NCBI GenBank assembly: GCA_027296185.1
Contig: JAPUJL010000163.1
Location: forward strand, 1-7,552
DNA: 7,552 nt
Direction: 5' to 3'
Source: SAR324 cluster bacterium
Lineage (GTDB): Bacteria > SAR324 > JACQKK01
Shown: piece by piece, positions 6,261-7,552 of the stretch
How the letters are laid out: each line of letters starts with the position of its first letter
How positions within the stretch are numbered: position 1 is the first letter of the stretch
Made by a program: the position numbers and the translations under genes
Notes under the pieces: model-generated
The model's database searches: none
Told to the model about the DNA's origin: nothing
What the model saw: the letters and a program-made list of their open reading frames with translations, nothing else

Positions 6261-6605
6261 ATGGCCGAAGAGATTCCCAGCGGCGCCTTCCGCTTCGAAC
6301 TGTCCGCGACGTACAATCGCGACACCATCCCCCGCGAATTGAGCCGGTTGTCCAGCCTCCCGGCGGAGGTGTGGGCCCAGGTGATCGTCGAGGCCGGGGC
6401 GCTGGATTTGAGCTTCGGATCGGTCAGCACGGTGCAACGCCTGAGACCCGGGCAGGACGGAATCGTGCCGCCCGAAACGCCGTTCAAGTTCTCGGCGGCC
6501 GGCGGACTCCTGCAGTTTCACGTGGAGTATTATCACGAGCCCCGGCTGAACGACGCGGAACTGATCGCCGGAGAGCTGGGCAAGGGCCGCGCCGGGACGG
6601 GCTAG
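6261..6605 (+). CDS. DUF1971 (YeaR/TehB-N-like) small cupin-like protein
   Basis: 114 residues. ATG at 6261 follows GGGAG (6248-6252) by eight bases. The sequence fits the DUF1971 pattern: an early N-R-D-T-I-P-x-x-L segment (19-27), then E-V-W-x-x-V-I-V-x-x-G-x-L (36-48), a beta strand ending in V-P-P-E-T-P, and a final Q-F-H-V-E-Y-Y strand. The family, which includes E. coli YeaR and the N-terminal part of some TehB proteins, forms a small single-domain beta barrel and has been linked to tellurite or nitrite/nitrate stress; its chemistry is not established. Two histidines I remember as conserved appear to be replaced here (see findings). It starts 38 bases after the DUF4340 gene with no terminator in between, so it could be the operon's last gene. 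Its stop codon interlocks with that of the convergent SnoaL-like gene. Confidence 0.72.
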   Translation: MAEEIPSGAFRFELSATYNRDTIPRELSRLSSLPAEVWAQVIVEAGALDLSFGSVSTVQRLRPGQDGIVPPETPFKFSAAGGLLQFHVEYYHEPRLNDAELIAGELGKGRAGTG

Positions 6606-7072
6606 CGGTTCAGATGCTCCGCCGCACGGGGCAGCGCCCGCTTTTCGTCGGCCCACCTCTTGAGCACCTTGGCCATGCGCTCCGGGACGAACCCGAGCTG
6701 GCTGAGGGCGATCCCCCCATCGAAGACCTCCCCGTACCGGGCGAACTTGCCGTCCCGCAGCTCGAAGCGGCTCATGCCCTCGAAGACTACCCGCGTGCCT
6801 TTGTTCTCCGGCATCTTGGTGGTGTAGCTGAAGGTCCACTCGGCGTAGCCGTTGCGGCCATCGCTGACCGGATGGCGCATGTCCCAGCGGAAATCCTCCG
6901 CGTCCCGCCAGAAGTAATTCTCCAGCATATCGGCGATGGCTCCGGGCCCGGTGAACTCGCCGTAGAAGGTGTCGTGGTAGACGCCGTCCTCGGTGAACAG
7001 GGCGCCCAGCCGCTTGCCGTCGCCCGCTCCCACCGCGGCGGAGAATTCCTTTAGCGATTCCGCGAACTCCAT
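6602..7072 (-). CDS. SnoaL-like / NTF2-fold protein
   Basis: 156 residues from the ATG at 7072-7070, which has a consensus AGGAGG four bases upstream. The frame stays open further upstream, but that extension has no resemblance to the family. The protein shows the NTF2-like cone-fold pattern: an N-terminal helix (MEFAESLKEFSAAVGAGD), then L-F-T-E-D-G-V-Y-H-D with a potential polar pocket, a G-P-G-A-I-A-D-M-L helix, and long alternating strands ending in the F-E-L-R-D-G-K-F-A-R-Y-G-E-V-F-D hairpin typical of SnoaL-like proteins. Such proteins are either small enzymes (isomerases, cyclases, dehydratases) or ligand binders; the substrate cannot be told here. The gene follows the phosphodiesterase gene by 41 bases on the same strand, so the two are likely co-transcribed. 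A C-terminal helix rich in Lys, Arg and Ala completes the protein. Confidence 0.8.
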   Translation of the reverse strand: MEFAESLKEFSAAVGAGDGKRLGALFTEDGVYHDTFYGEFTGPGAIADMLENYFWRDAEDFRWDMRHPVSDGRNGYAEWTFSYTTKMPENKGTRVVFEGMSRFELRDGKFARYGEVFDGGIALSQLGFVPERMAKVLKRWADEKRALPRAAEHLNR

Positions 7073-7082
7073 AACGCCTCCT
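7070..7082 (-). promoter_or_regulatory. Ribosome binding site fixing the SnoaL-like start
   Basis: On the minus strand AGGAGG (7082-7077) is followed by CGTT and ATG (7072-7070). This perfect Shine-Dalgarno sequence favours the 156-residue product over a 213-residue one starting at 7243, whose extra part would overlap the end of the phosphodiesterase gene. Confidence 0.85.
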
Positions 7083-7113
7083 GTCGCTGGGGCTCCGGTG
7101 CGGGCCCACCCAT

Positions 7114-7552
7114 TTACTCGTCCCGCGGCCGGTCCGCGCTCTGGCTGAGCGCTTCGGCGAACCGATCGGGACGGCCCGTGATGATACCGTCCACGCCCAT
7201 CCCCAGCAACCGGCGCATCCGGGCCACGTCGTCCACGGTCCACACGAACACCGGCACGCCCACCCGGTGCGCCGCGGCAACGACGCCCGGCGTGACCACC
7301 CGCAGGCCGCGGTACGTCTCGGGCACCCGGAGCACGTGATGGAGGGGGCGATACCAGCCCAACAGCCCCAGGCGGCGGAACAGCAGAAAGGCCAGCACCG
7401 AGCGGCGGGAGAAGAAGGTGGGAAGCTCGGGGGCCAATGCGCGAAACCGGAGCGCCCGCCCATGCATCGACGAACCGGCGATCGCCCGCCGGGACATGCC
7501 GCAGCGCCGAATCACCGCCGCCACTTCCGCCTCGCAGGGGGGCTGGCCGGGC
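7114..7552 (-). CDS. Glycerophosphodiester phosphodiesterase, C-terminal part (5' end off window)
   Basis: GDPD family enzymes hydrolyse glycerophosphodiesters to glycerol-3-phosphate and an alcohol, recycling phospholipid head groups. About 145 residues are visible and the frame is open to the right edge, so the GTG at 7524 is probably internal. The diagnostic part is the end of the TIM barrel: V-P-V-F-V-W-T-V-D-D followed by M-x-x-L-L-x-M-G-V-D-G-I-I-T-G-R-P-D, encoded between about 7255 and 7155. The strand VWTVDD and the GVDGIIT-x-RPD loop are typical of UgpQ-like proteins; Gly replaces the more common Asp in TDRPD. The catalytic His and metal ligands lie in the missing N-terminal half and cannot be checked. 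A short polar tail ends at TAA (7116-7114). The SnoaL-like gene follows after 41 bases. The family call is strong; localisation is unknown. Confidence 0.88.
   Translation of the reverse strand, partial: PGQPPCEAEVAAVIRRCGMSRRAIAGSSMHGRALRFRALAPELPTFFSRRSVLAFLLFRRLGLLGWYRPLHHVLRVPETYRGLRVVTPGVVAAAHRVGVPVFVWTVDDVARMRRLLGMGVDGIITGRPDRFAEALSQSADRPRDE

Noticed and set aside
6219..7463. A 414-codon minus-strand open frame across the three right-hand genes
   Set aside because: It conflicts with the GDPD, SnoaL-like and DUF1971 frames, which have family motifs and good starts. The translation is low-complexity Arg/Gly/Ser/Pro-rich sequence.
1..7552. CRISPR array, insertion sequence, prophage, toxin-antitoxin or tRNA gene
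   Set aside because: I found no regular spaced repeats, transposase, integrase, phage motifs or cloverleaf-like sequence; gene order and base use look uniform across the window.

Overview
The window is GC-rich, densely coded DNA with good Shine-Dalgarno sequences. It contains a soluble lytic murein transglycosylase of the Slt70 type, which implies a Gram-negative cell with a periplasm. Together with a GldA/GldF/GldG-like ABC system followed by a DUF4340 protein, this best fits a high-GC proteobacterium, probably gammaproteobacterial. The taxonomic call is inference; there is no rRNA or other marker gene here.

Layout, left to right. (1) 1-989, + strand: the C-terminal part of a lytic transglycosylase whose beginning lies off the left edge. 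(2) 990-1441: a 452-base non-coding stretch with a short tandem repeat, several GC-rich inverted repeats and only weak promoter-like sequences. It is the likely control region of the operon that follows. (3) 1442-6222, + strand: a tight four-gene operon made of an ABC ATPase (GldA-like), a six-helix ABC-2 permease (GldF-like), a large membrane-anchored GldG/ABC_transp_aux protein with a C-terminal coiled coil, and a DUF4340 protein. The last gene starts at TTG inside the stop codon of the third gene. (4) 6261-6605, + strand: a small DUF1971 (YeaR/TehB-N-like) protein, 38 bases after the operon and possibly its fifth member. (5) 6602-7072, - strand: a SnoaL/NTF2-fold protein whose stop codon interlocks with that of the DUF1971 gene in one CTAG. 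(6) 7114-7552, - strand: the C-terminal part of a glycerophosphodiester phosphodiesterase running off the right edge.

How the genes work together. The ATPase, permease and GldG-like proteins should form one inner-membrane complex: cytoplasmic ATP hydrolysis, a small ABC-2 membrane domain, and a mostly periplasmic partner tethered at both ends. The DUF4340 protein, with an N-terminal anchor, is probably a further periplasmic-facing partner. The substrate cannot be read from the sequence. The Gld names come from Flavobacterium gliding, but nothing else in the window points to gliding. Of what is present, this operon is the best candidate for a poorly described system. The right-hand genes look like ordinary housekeeping or accessory functions.
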